From Corallococcus praedator (lineage in GTDB: Bacteria; Myxococcota; Myxococcia; Myxococcales; Myxococcaceae): a stretch of DNA of 32,095 nucleotides. Location: positions 1 through 32,095 of the forward strand of contig NZ_RAWI01000063.1 in the NCBI RefSeq assembly GCF_003612125.1. Reading direction: 5' to 3'. Below are positions 8,198-16,224 of this stretch, piece by piece (position 1 is the stretch's first letter; every line of letters starts with the position of its first letter). Below the pieces are notes generated by a model. The model saw only the letters and a program-made list of their open reading frames with translations, made no database searches and was not told the DNA's origin. The position numbers and the translations under genes were made by a program.

Positions 8198-10480
8198 TCA
8201 CTCCGTGTAGGACGGGAGGTCGGCCAGTCGAATCTGCAGCTTCGTCACCTCGCCCGGACGGATGGGAACGGACAACAGCTTGCTCGTTCCTCCCGGGTCC
8301 TGGGGATCCACCACGCGCAGGCGGTAGGTGCCCGCGGGGGTCGCCAGTTTGATCAGCGGTGACGTGCCCAACTGGGTCGAGCCGTCGAACACGGCCGCGT
8401 TCTTCGGCACCGTGTAGAGCGTCAACCAGCCCAGGCCCGCCTTCTTCGCGCCCTTGGCGGTGCTGGTGTCCAGCACCTCCGCGACCTCCGGCGTCTGCGT
8501 GACGGTGGTGACGGGCTCCGGAGCACGCTGCGACGGCTCCGGCGCGGGCTTCGGCGCCGGGGCCTCCGTCTTCGCCGCGACAGTCTTCTCCGCCGTGGCG
8601 GCCTGCGGGGTCGCCTTCGGCTTGCGACCGCCCTTGGCGACGGGGGCCTTGGGCTCCTCGGGGGGCGGGGCCTCCACCACGGGCTCGGGCGGAGGAGGAG
8701 GAGGCGGCGCTGCTTCAGGCGCCTTCTCCGGTTCGGTCTTCTGCACGAAGCCCGGCGGAGGACCGGACGGCTTCGGCGGCCAGTTCCCCACCTTCGCGGG
8801 GTCCACGGGCGGGGTCGCCTCCAGCTCCGTCTTCACCCACAGCCTGGCGGACTCATACGCCGGCATGAACAGCCGGCGCACCGGTTCGAGCGTCGCCAGA
8901 TAGCCCACGCCGCCCAGGACGAGGAGCAGCACCACCTTGCCCAGCCAGCCGGAGCGCTCACGGGCGGGGGGCGCCTCCGTCGAGTCCTCCGCCGAACGGG
9001 AAGGCCGCGCGGGCCCGGCACCGGAGCGCGCGGGCCGGGTGCGGAAGCGCTGGGTCTGCAGATCGCTGGGCGGATCCAACAGCGCGTCGTCGGGAGGCGT
9101 GGCCCGCGCCTCGGCAGCCTCCGGGCGGGCGACGGGACGGGGCCGGTTCGCCCGCGCGGCGTCGGCGGGAGGGCGGATCGGGCGCGCGGTGGAGGCGGCG
9201 TCCGCGGGCCGCTGCGCCCTCGGCGTCATCGGGGGCGTGTCGCTGCGCGGGGCCCGGGCGTCCGCGGCTCCGGTCGCGGGACGCGGGGTCACGCCCGCGC
9301 GCGGCGGGGTCGTCGGTTCGGCAGCCGTGCGCCGGACAGGCGTGGGGCGGAACGAAGGCGCGGCATTCGCGGAGGAAGCGCCCGCGTGCGGCGACTGCAC
9401 CTGCGCGGTGGAGGCAGCGGCGGCCGTGTCGCTGCCCTCTTCGGACTGGAGCGCTCCGGCGGCCTCGCTGACGCGGGCGTCCTCGGCGCGGCTGGCCAGC
9501 TCCAGGAGGGTGCGCGTCTTCTGGCGCTTCTCCTCGAAGAGTTCGCCCATGACGGCGGTCATCTGGTCTTCGTCGTACAGCTCGGAGCCCAGCGAGGCTT
9601 CGATGGCGCGCGCCATCTCGCGGCAGGTGCCGAAGCGCTGCGCGGCATCCCGCGACAGGGACTTGAGCACCACGGCTTCCAGGGCCTCGGGGATCGCCGC
9701 GTTGAGCGAGCGCGGCACGGGAATGTCCCCGTCCACGATCTGCATCATCACGGCGGCCTCGCCCGGCGCGCTGAACAGGCGCTGCCCGACCAGCAGCTCA
9801 TGCAGCATCACGCCCGTGGAGAACTGGTCGCTGCGGCCATCCAGCCCCTTGTCGCGAACCTGCTCCGGGGACATGTAGCCGCTGGTCCCCTTCACGGTGC
9901 CCACCTGCGTGCGGCCCAGCTTGCCGCGCGCCTTGGCGATGCCGAAGTCGATCACCTTCACGACGCCGTCGTAGGTGATCATCACGTTCTTCGGAGACAC
10001 GTCCCGGTGCACCACCGCCACGGGACGGCCCGACGGATCCATGAAGTGGTGGGCGTAGTGCAGGCCCAGGCAGGTGTCGCGCACCACGCGGGCACTGAAG
10101 CCCAGCGGCAGCGCGTAGTTGCGCTTGGCCGCCATCTTGACCACCTGCTCCAGGTTCTGGCCGGGCAGGAACTCCATGGCGAGGTACAGCTCGCCGTCCT
10201 CCTCCCCCAGGTCGAAAACCTGTCCGATGTTCGCGTGCGAGAAGGCGGCGGTGATGCGCGCCTCGTCGAGGAACATCTTGACGAACTGGTCGTCCTTCTT
10301 GATGTCGGGGAGGATCTGCTTCACCGCGACGAACTTGCGGAAGCCACCGGGGCCGGAGGTGAACGCGAGGAACAGCTCCGCCATCCCTCCCATCGAGAGG
10401 CGGGTGAGGATCTCGTATTTTCCGATGCGCCGCCCCCGGTCGGGATCTTCTCCGGCGCCACCCTGCGTGCTCATGGCCAC
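8198..10480 (-). CDS. Membrane-anchored Ser/Thr protein kinase with PEGA domain
   Basis: 760 residues. The kinase domain spans about 20-290: glycine loop LSMGGMAELFLA, ATP-anchoring Lys54 in VAVKQIL, helix-C Glu73, catalytic loop HRDVSPKN (Asp160, Asn165), DFG with Asp178, and SPEQ in place of APE. All residues needed for activity are present. A Pro/Ala-rich cytoplasmic linker (about 340-510) carries many Ser/Thr. One membrane helix lies at about 516-535, followed by a second Pro-rich stretch outside the membrane and a C-terminal PEGA domain (about 685-760), thought to bind surface or wall components. The layout suggests a sensor kinase with its detector outside the inner membrane; ligand and targets are unknown. 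The GTG at 10480 or the ATG at 10474 could be the start; the ribosome site is weak. Confidence 0.93.
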   Translation of the reverse strand: MAMSTQGGAGEDPDRGRRIGKYEILTRLSMGGMAELFLAFTSGPGGFRKFVAVKQILPDIKKDDQFVKMFLDEARITAAFSHANIGQVFDLGEEDGELYLAMEFLPGQNLEQVVKMAAKRNYALPLGFSARVVRDTCLGLHYAHHFMDPSGRPVAVVHRDVSPKNVMITYDGVVKVIDFGIAKARGKLGRTQVGTVKGTSGYMSPEQVRDKGLDGRSDQFSTGVMLHELLVGQRLFSAPGEAAVMMQIVDGDIPVPRSLNAAIPEALEAVVLKSLSRDAAQRFGTCREMARAIEASLGSELYDEDQMTAVMGELFEEKRQKTRTLLELASRAEDARVSEAAGALQSEEGSDTAAAASTAQVQSPHAGASSANAAPSFRPTPVRRTAAEPTTPPRAGVTPRPATGAADARAPRSDTPPMTPRAQRPADAASTARPIRPPADAARANRPRPVARPEAAEARATPPDDALLDPPSDLQTQRFRTRPARSGAGPARPSRSAEDSTEAPPARERSGWLGKVVLLLVLGGVGYLATLEPVRRLFMPAYESARLWVKTELEATPPVDPAKVGNWPPKPSGPPPGFVQKTEPEKAPEAAPPPPPPPEPVVEAPPPEEPKAPVAKGGRKPKATPQAATAEKTVAAKTEAPAPKPAPEPSQRAPEPVTTVTQTPEVAEVLDTSTAKGAKKAGLGWLTLYTVPKNAAVFDGSTQLGTSPLIKLATPAGTYRLRVVDPQDPGGTSKLLSVPIRPGEVTKLQIRLADLPSYTE

Positions 10481-10577
10481 GGGGATGTTACCTGCCGGAC
10501 CTTCCCAGGTCGATGATCGTCTTCACGGGCGGCCGCCCCTTCCTCGCCGGGCCGCCCCGGAGAGCCGGGAAAACAGG

Positions 10578-11366
10578 TCAGGCGCCAAACCGCTGGCGCC
10601 GCACGTCGAGCATCCACCCTTCGAGCGCCGCCACCGCAGGGGCCGGGGGTTCCAGCGGCAACCGGGAGTCCGCGTCGGCCGCGTCGAGCACCTCGAAGGC
10701 GCGCTTCACCTCGCCCTGCCACCGCTCGCTGAGCGCCTCGGGCAGTTCGCTGCGCTCGCCCCGGAGCTTCTGCTCCACCAGCGCGTGGGCGTCGCCGAAA
10801 CCATAGGGCTCCAGCAGGACGGTGACGTCCGTCTCCACCTCGCCCGTGCGCAGCGCATGCGTGCCGGTGAGCGTGGTGCGCAGCACGTACAGCAGCTTCT
10901 TCGCGGAGCGGAAGCCACTCTTCTCCCACTCTCGGAGCTGGCCGTGCGCGAAGCCCCGGTAGTGCCGGTGGATGCGGCGCGATAGCACGGCCCGCACGTG
11001 GGGACGCAGGGTCTTCAGCTCCGGAAGGGTCCGCACGGGGATGGCCCCCAGCACCCGCTCGATGTAGTTGCCGTTGCCCTGGAGGATGCCGAGCAGCACC
11101 GGCTGCAGCTCGTTGGACGAGTAGTCCACCTCCACGCCCTCCACGACCTCCAGCCGTTCGGCGTTCAGGTGGCGGGGCTGCAGGCCCAGGAGCGCGCTGG
11201 TGGACGCGATGTGGATGGACTTGAGGTCCAGGTCGCTGTCCGGCGAGGGAAAGCCGTACGCATGCGCGCCGGAGAGCGCGACGACCAGGTGCTCGCGCTT
11301 GCGCGACTCCTCGTCCAGCACCCGGTCCGCCATCCGCTGCTGATGCTCCGTCATCGTGCCCTTCAT
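10578..11366 (-). CDS. RlaP-like nucleotidyltransferase (Pol-beta fold)
   Basis: 262 residues with the hallmark of the DNA polymerase beta-type nucleotidyltransferase fold: SGAHAYGFPSPDSDLDLKS gives Gly33-Ala34 and the metal-binding pair Asp45-x-Asp47, and a likely third carboxylate is Asp81 in VEVDYSS. The Y-G-x-x-x-x-x-S-D-L-D-L-K pattern and the downstream NYIERVLG segment match the RlaP family, which has been linked by gene neighbourhoods to RNA repair. Substrate and product are unknown. The ATG at 11366 overlaps the stop of the paired gene as ATGA and has AGGAGG at 6 nt, so it is tightly co-translated. The position normally occupied by Ser in the G-S motif is Ala here, as in some homologues. 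Confidence 0.82.
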   Translation of the reverse strand: MKGTMTEHQQRMADRVLDEESRKREHLVVALSGAHAYGFPSPDSDLDLKSIHIASTSALLGLQPRHLNAERLEVVEGVEVDYSSNELQPVLLGILQGNGNYIERVLGAIPVRTLPELKTLRPHVRAVLSRRIHRHYRGFAHGQLREWEKSGFRSAKKLLYVLRTTLTGTHALRTGEVETDVTVLLEPYGFGDAHALVEQKLRGERSELPEALSERWQGEVKRAFEVLDAADADSRLPLEPPAPAVAALEGWMLDVRRQRFGA

Positions 11367-12655
11367 TCCGTCCCTCCTTCCAGCGCCGGAGCCTCCGGTG
11401 CGTCACGTCCCAGGGGCCCGGGCGTCTTCAGCACCCAGCGCCGCGCCACCTCATCCCCCACCCGCCGCAACAGCCGGTCCGCGCGAGCGTAATCCGGGTG
11501 CTCCGGCAGCCGGCTCTCCCGGTGCGCGGCCTCCAGCGCGGGCGCCATCGCCTCCGCGTCGCGCAGGACGTCTTCCAGCGGCACCTGCCCGCCCTTGATG
11601 TCGAGCAGCCGTGCCTTCAGCGCCCCCGTGGCCTCGAAGGTGGGAGCCCCGTCGCGCAGCCACCCCGTCGCCAGCGCCACCAGACGCAGCAGGTTGTAGG
11701 CGTTCTTCGGTCGCAGCTCCCGGGCGGACGGGGGCCGCTGACCGCCGCCACGCGCGTACGCCGTCAGCGCCGCGAAGTCGTTGGCCGCGAGCAACCCCTG
11801 GTCCCAGAGCGAGCGGTAGAGCTGCTTGACGTAGGTCTTCGCGGCGAGCACCCCGTCCTCGGGCGTGGGCGCGCTCCGCGGCGACACGGCGGCCAGCCTC
11901 CGGGCCACCTCGTCCAGGTCCGGCGTGGGGTCCTCGCACAGCCACGCGAGGAGCAGATCGCGGTGCTCCGCCAGCCGCTGGCTGCGGGTGAGCTTGTCGA
12001 GCTGGCTCATGGCATAGCGCCCGAAGCTGCCGAAGATGGCCTTGGAGACGAACGCCTCGCGCGCTTCGAGCATCCACTCGCCCAGCACGTCCGAAGCCGT
12101 CGCGCCGGGGACGAAGAGCGTTTCGAGCGTGTTCGGATCCGCGCGCAGGGCCTGCTCCACCGTCTTGCGAACCTCCCAGTACGTGGTGCTGCCATCCGCG
12201 CTCACCAGATCCTGCGGCGCCTGTCCCAGGCCCAGCGTCCATGACAGGGGCAGCGCGAACACGCCGCGCACGTCCACGTCGGAGCGCTCGTCCGCGAGCC
12301 CCCAGGCGTGACTGCCCACGCGCGTTTCCAGCACCACGCAAGGCCGCAGCGCGCCCCAGGCCGCCTCGCGCCGCTGGGCGAACTGGACCTGGCCCACGCG
12401 CCGGGGCACCAGTTCGTCGCGCGCGAACCACACCTCGCCCACGCCGACGATCTGCACGTCGAAGCCGCCGTCATGCGCGCGCACGACGCGGCCCACCACG
12501 CCCTGGGGGATGCGACGCCCGGCGGAGGCCACGCGCTCCACGCGAGTCGTCACCTCGGTGCCGTGCGGCAGCGGCACGGACAGCCGGTCGATCTGTTCCA
12601 GTCCCCGGACCCTGGCGGTGGTGGAGGACGTCGCATCAGGTCTTGGGTCGCTCAT
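11363..12655 (-). CDS. RlaP-like nucleotidyltransferase with N-terminal SH3/KOW-like extension
   Basis: 430 residues from the ATG at 12655, six nt after GGGGAGG; the in-frame start at 12685 is weaker. Residues 25-90 look like a small beta-barrel: GVVGRVVRAHDGGFDVQIVG followed by ARDELVPR is the spacing of KOW/SH3-like folds, often nucleic-acid binding. The nucleotidyltransferase core follows with Gly114-Ser115 and Asp126-x-Asp128 in RVGSHAWGLADERSDVDVRG. The third acidic residue is probably the Glu in TYWEVRK, and NTLETLFVP is the same downstream motif as in the neighbour. The C-terminal 200 residues are mainly helical. It is the longer partner of a co-translated pair; both active sites appear intact. 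Function beyond nucleotidyl transfer is not known. Confidence 0.8.
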   Translation of the reverse strand: MSDPRPDATSSTTARVRGLEQIDRLSVPLPHGTEVTTRVERVASAGRRIPQGVVGRVVRAHDGGFDVQIVGVGEVWFARDELVPRRVGQVQFAQRREAAWGALRPCVVLETRVGSHAWGLADERSDVDVRGVFALPLSWTLGLGQAPQDLVSADGSTTYWEVRKTVEQALRADPNTLETLFVPGATASDVLGEWMLEAREAFVSKAIFGSFGRYAMSQLDKLTRSQRLAEHRDLLLAWLCEDPTPDLDEVARRLAAVSPRSAPTPEDGVLAAKTYVKQLYRSLWDQGLLAANDFAALTAYARGGGQRPPSARELRPKNAYNLLRLVALATGWLRDGAPTFEATGALKARLLDIKGGQVPLEDVLRDAEAMAPALEAAHRESRLPEHPDYARADRLLRRVGDEVARRWVLKTPGPLGRDAPEAPALEGGTE

Positions 12656-12733
12656 CGGTCCCTCCCCGGTGGGATGGTGGGCCACGTTGGACGCACTGAA
12701 GCACGGGAGCCTGACCCGGCCCGGCGTCCGGGT

Positions 12734-13759
12734 TCAACGCGCGGCGCGCTGGACGGAGTCCGCTCCAGCGGGACGCGTGGGCAGCAGGCCCTCCACCTCG
12801 GAGGCTCGGGGAAGCGCCGCCACCGCGCCCAGCTTCGTCACGACCCGGGCCCCCACGTCGGCCGCGAACGTCATCAGCGCGACCAGTTCCTCCCGCGTCG
12901 CGTCCGCGAGCGAGCGCGCATCGCCGTACCAGCGCACCAGCCCATGCAGCAGCGCCGACACGAAGCCATCCCCCGCGCCCGTCGTGTCCACCACCGTCAC
13001 GCGGGGGGCGGGGACGTGGATCACCTCGCCCCGCCAGAGGAACACCGCGCCCTGTTCGCCCAGCGTCACCACCGGCAGCCGCACGCCCAGCCCGTCCAGA
13101 TGCCGCAGGGCCTCCTCGGGCGTCCGCGCGCCGGTCGCGAAGGGCACCTCCTCCTCCGACAGCTTCACCACCGTGCACAGCGGCAGCATGCGTCCCAGGA
13201 GGACCCGCAGCTCCTCGGGCTCCGGCCACACGTGCAGCCGCAGGTTCGGATCACAGCTCACGATCATCCCGGCATCGCGCGCCAGGGTGAGCAGGCGCAC
13301 CACGGCCTCGCGCGCCTCCGGCAACACCAGGGAGTTGGAGCCGGAATGCAGCACCTTCGCGCGCCGTACGAAGTCCCCGTCCACGTCCGAGCCATCCAGC
13401 AGGAACTCCGCCGAACGCGTCCGGAAGAACGTGAAGCTGCGCTCGCCCCGCGCATCCAGCGACACGAACAACAGGCCCGTGCGCGCGTGGTCCACCTGGC
13501 GAAGACGGCTGACATCCACGCCCTCCGCCGCCAGCCGATCGCGCAGGAAGTGGCCGAACTCATCCGAGCCCACCACGCCCACCATCGCCGAGCGCAGCCC
13601 CAGGCGCGCGAGCCCCACGGAGACGTTCGCCGGCGAGCCGCCCGTCGAAGGCCGCCAGGCGTCCACGTCCCGCACGCGCGAGGCGCCACCGGCCGCGGGA
13701 AGGAAGTCCACCAGCGTCTCGCCGACACACACCACGTCCAGCGGTCCAGCCTCGTGCAT
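12734..13759 (-). CDS. PfkB-family carbohydrate kinase (fructokinase-like)
   Basis: 341 residues of the ribokinase/PfkB fold, which transfers phosphate from ATP to a sugar hydroxyl. Signature 1, GGSPANVSVGLARLG, is at 40-54 and signature 2, DTTGAGDGF, at 258-266 with catalytic Asp264. The N-terminus VVCVGETLVDFLP is typical of bacterial fructokinases, but substrate cannot be fixed from motifs. The ATG at 13759 follows GGGGGAG by 7 nt. It starts 39 nt after the recO stop and ends 78 nt before the nucleotidyltransferase pair, so it may share a transcript with either. It is cytosolic, with no targeting signal. Confidence 0.92.
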   Translation of the reverse strand: MHEAGPLDVVCVGETLVDFLPAAGGASRVRDVDAWRPSTGGSPANVSVGLARLGLRSAMVGVVGSDEFGHFLRDRLAAEGVDVSRLRQVDHARTGLLFVSLDARGERSFTFFRTRSAEFLLDGSDVDGDFVRRAKVLHSGSNSLVLPEAREAVVRLLTLARDAGMIVSCDPNLRLHVWPEPEELRVLLGRMLPLCTVVKLSEEEVPFATGARTPEEALRHLDGLGVRLPVVTLGEQGAVFLWRGEVIHVPAPRVTVVDTTGAGDGFVSALLHGLVRWYGDARSLADATREELVALMTFAADVGARVVTKLGAVAALPRASEVEGLLPTRPAGADSVQRAAR

Positions 13760-13798
13760 GGGACGCTCCCCCTGCCCGCGAACGCGCGGGACCGCGCT

Positions 13799-14533
13799 TC
13801 AGTCCAGGCCCACCTGGGCCATGAAGTCCACGCTCTTGAGCCGCCGGCCCAGATGGTGCGCGATGAAGACGTTGAGCAGACCGCGCGCCCGGGCCCGGAG
13901 GTCGGGAGGCAGCGGTGTCCGCCCGCCCTCCTGCAGCGAGCGAAGCCCGGACAGCAACGCCACCGGCACCGCGACCGAATCGCGGGCCCGTCCGCCGCAC
14001 GGCTCGCACACCGCGCCGCCGTGCCCCTGGTCGAATCGGGGCCGCTCACCGGGAGCGCCGCCGCACAGCGCGCAGGAGTCGAAGCGGGGCATCAGTCCGG
14101 CCTGCGCCAGCGCCGACAGCTCGAAGGCCAAAAGCGACGTGGGCCCCGCCTCCTTCGCGTCCAGGCGGTGGAGATAGGCCTCCAGCAGGAGGAACAGCTC
14201 CGGGTGCGGTTCATGGTCGCGCGTGAGTTCGCGGCACAGCTCCACCGCGTACAGCGCCCGCGCGATGAGCGACAGGTCCTCACGCGCGGCGTAGAACCCG
14301 GAGACGATGTCCGCGGAGTCCAGCCGCACCGTGCTGCCCCGCGTCTCCACCAGTTGGACGCGCAGCCGCATGAACGGCTCCAGCGCTCCGGCGAAGCGGC
14401 GCTTGCTCTTGCGCGCTCCCGCGGCGAACGCGGTCAGCTTGCCGTGCTCGCGCGTCAGCAGCGTCACCATCCGGTCGGACTCACCGTAGTCGACCGTGGA
14501 CAGCACGAACGCGTCGTCGGCGTACCGCTCCAT
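13799..14533 (-). CDS. recO: DNA repair protein RecO
   Basis: 244 residues. RecO works with RecF and RecR to load RecA on SSB-coated single-stranded DNA. The N-terminal OB-fold (about 1-80) opens with DAFVLSTVDYGESDRMVTLLTREHGK, typical of the family. A central helical region follows, then a four-cysteine zinc site: Cys154-x-x-Cys157 and Cys176-x-x-Cys179. The length is normal. The ATG at 14533 has AGGGGG three nt upstream, lying in the 9-nt gap after the HTH gene, so the two are surely co-transcribed. Confidence 0.95.
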   Translation of the reverse strand: MERYADDAFVLSTVDYGESDRMVTLLTREHGKLTAFAAGARKSKRRFAGALEPFMRLRVQLVETRGSTVRLDSADIVSGFYAAREDLSLIARALYAVELCRELTRDHEPHPELFLLLEAYLHRLDAKEAGPTSLLAFELSALAQAGLMPRFDSCALCGGAPGERPRFDQGHGGAVCEPCGGRARDSVAVPVALLSGLRSLQEGGRTPLPPDLRARARGLLNVFIAHHLGRRLKSVDFMAQVGLD

Positions 14534-14542
14534 GATCCCCCT

Positions 14543-14929
14543 TCAACGCGCCAGGGGTGAGGGAAGCTTCCCGGTCAGCACCAGGAACAGGGCCGCGCCC
14601 AGGAGCAGCACCGCCAGCACCGCGGCCAGGATGACGTACGCCCGCTTGCGCCGCTCCTTCTCCAACTGCACCGGCGAGGGAGCAGGCACCGCCCGGTCCA
14701 CCTCCTCGTAGCGCAGCGCCGCTTCCTCCGGCGAAAGCCCGATGACCTGGGCATACGCGCGGATGTAGTTCAGGACGAACACGCGCTCGGGCAGACGCTC
14801 CACCTGCCCCGCCTCCAGCGCCGCGACGAGGCTGGGGGGGATCTTCGTCTCCCGAGAGACGTCCTCGCGCGACAGCCCGCGGAGCTCGCGTTGCTGACTG
14901 AGGTATTTGCCGAAGTCGACGTGATCCAC
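14543..14929 (-). CDS. RodZ-like HTH protein with single membrane helix
   Basis: 128 residues. Residues 5-75 form an Xre-type helix-turn-helix of the RodZ class (FGKYLSQQRELRGLSREDVS, then LEAGQVERLPERVFVLNYIRAYA). A basic stretch KERRKR precedes one hydrophobic helix at about 97-119, and only nine residues follow it. Full RodZ links the MreB cytoskeleton to the wall through a periplasmic domain, which is absent here. This is a short cytoplasmic-HTH/anchor form that could bind MreB-like filaments or DNA at the membrane; the choice is open. The start is GTG at 14929 with AGGGG at 4 nt. It is downstream of tgl by 18 nt and upstream of recO by 9 nt. Confidence 0.85.
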   Translation of the reverse strand: MDHVDFGKYLSQQRELRGLSREDVSRETKIPPSLVAALEAGQVERLPERVFVLNYIRAYAQVIGLSPEEAALRYEEVDRAVPAPSPVQLEKERRKRAYVILAAVLAVLLLGAALFLVLTGKLPSPLAR

Positions 14930-14947
14930 GGTCCCCTGGGCCCCCGG

Positions 14948-15706
14948 CTAGAGGTGTTGCAGCAGTGAGCGGCAGTCGTCCTTGAGCAGCTGCTCGGAGG
15001 CCTGCGCCTTGGCTTCACAGCCCGCGAGCGCCGCCTTCGCCGCCTCCACGTTCCCGAGCTTCGCCTGGCACACGCCTTCGCGGCGGTAGGCCTCCGCCGT
15101 GTCCGGGCACTTCTCGCGGTAGTGGGCGAACTGCTGGCAGGCCTCCTCCGTCTTGCCCGTCTCGTCGTAGATGATGCCCAGGTTCCGGAAGCCCATGCAG
15201 AACTCCGGGTTGGTCGTCACCGCCGCCTTGATGTTCTGCAGCGCGTTCACGGTGTCGCCCTTCTTGTAGAGCGCCCACCCCAGGTTGCCCTGCGCGGAGA
15301 AGCCGAAGCGGTACTGCATGTCGTTGAGCGCCGCCTCGTACAGCTTGATGGCGTCGTCGTAGCGCCCCTGATCCAACCGCAGGTTGCCCAGGTTGTTGCG
15401 CACGTCGGAGAACGTCGGACGCAGCTCCAGCGCCTTCTCGTAATGGGCTGCGGCCTCGTCGAGCCGCCGGAAGGACAGGTGCAGCAGGATGCCCATCGCG
15501 TTGTGGGCCTCCGGGTTGCCCGGGTTCATCTCCAGCGCCTTCTGGTACTCCATGAGCGCGTCCTGCACGTGGCCGTGCTGCTGGGCCTGCACGCCCAGGT
15601 CGTAGTGGATCTCCGAACTCTCGCGCTCCTTCTCCGTAGGGACGTGCGCACAACCCCAGGACGCGAGCACGAACGCGAGGCAACAGGCGGAAGGGATGCG
15701 GAACAT
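14948..15706 (-). CDS. tgl: Tgl-like type IV pilus assembly TPR lipoprotein (PilW/PilF type)
   Basis: 252 residues from the ATG at 15706; the longer frame to 15850 lacks a signal sequence. The N-terminus is a signal with Cys19 (SWGC) as probable lipidation site, a slightly degenerate lipobox because Ser and not Leu is at -3. The mature part is a chain of about six tetratricopeptide repeats, e.g. AHNAMGILLHLSFRRLDEAAAHYEKALELRPTF split over neighbouring helices, and NLGNLRLDQGRYDDAIKLYE. In Myxococcus xanthus, Tgl is the outer-membrane lipoprotein that allows the PilQ secretin to multimerise and so supports social motility; it can pass between cells. Length, signal and repeats fit that protein. 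No pil genes adjoin except the partial prepilin peptidase 15 kb away. Confidence 0.78.
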   Translation of the reverse strand: MFRIPSACCLAFVLASWGCAHVPTEKERESSEIHYDLGVQAQQHGHVQDALMEYQKALEMNPGNPEAHNAMGILLHLSFRRLDEAAAHYEKALELRPTFSDVRNNLGNLRLDQGRYDDAIKLYEAALNDMQYRFGFSAQGNLGWALYKKGDTVNALQNIKAAVTTNPEFCMGFRNLGIIYDETGKTEEACQQFAHYREKCPDTAEAYRREGVCQAKLGNVEAAKAALAGCEAKAQASEQLLKDDCRSLLQHL

Positions 15707-15729
15707 GGGAGCCAATCCGGGGTGGAGGT

Positions 15730-16194
15730 TCAGAACGCGGCCAGGAAGCGGCCCAGGGTGGTGGCGACGTTGCGCTTCTCTTCGGCGCGGGCCTTCACGG
15801 CGGGCACGAGCGTGGGCTCCTTGAAGAAGACGGGGAGCGTCTTGAGCCACTCGTCCTGCTGCGCGGGCGCGACCGCGCGCCAGTTCGCGTTGTCCATCAT
15901 GAAGCCCAGCGACTCCACGAACCCGAGCGCGTCGTCCTCGTCCTCCCGCAGCTCGTCCGCGGACTGGACGCGCCGCCCGGACACGTACACCGCGCAGTCA
16001 CCGGCCTCCACCAGGTATAGGTACACGAAGACGCCCGCGCCCTGCCCTCCGCGCAGTCCCACCACGAAGGCCTGCGCCGGCCCGGCCTGCTTGCCGGGGA
16101 TGGCCACGTGCGGCGCGTTGAGGGACAGGTGCAACGCGAGCACCTGGTCGCGACTGGCGGGGAGCCCCCGGTAACGCTCGTCGATGGTGAACAC
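15730..16194 (-). CDS. Conserved hypothetical protein upstream of tgl
   Basis: 154 residues, GTG start at 16194 with GGGAG about 7 nt upstream. No signal peptide, membrane helix or recognised motif. The central part (about 40-72: AFVVGLRGGQGAGVFVYLYLVEAGDCAVYVSGRR) reads as three beta strands, followed by an acidic helix ELREDEDDALGF and a C-terminal helix. It looks like a small cytoplasmic alpha/beta protein. It lies 30 nt after the secreted-protein gene and 23 nt before tgl, so it is probably co-transcribed with tgl. I do not recognise the family and assign no function. Confidence 0.75.
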   Translation of the reverse strand: MFTIDERYRGLPASRDQVLALHLSLNAPHVAIPGKQAGPAQAFVVGLRGGQGAGVFVYLYLVEAGDCAVYVSGRRVQSADELREDEDDALGFVESLGFMMDNANWRAVAPAQQDEWLKTLPVFFKEPTLVPAVKARAEEKRNVATTLGRFLAAF

Positions 16195-16224
16195 CGTCGT
16201 CTCCCTTCCCCGCGCCCTCCCGTG

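Noticed and set aside
8660-8720. GGAGGAGGAGG-type repeat in the kinase gene as a sequence repeat element
   Set aside because: It encodes a run of prolines in the extracytoplasmic linker and is explained by the protein.
15707-15850. 48-residue N-terminal extension of Tgl
   Set aside because: It overlaps the upstream gene, lacks a signal sequence and would block lipoprotein export; the ATG at 15706 gives the expected 252 residues.
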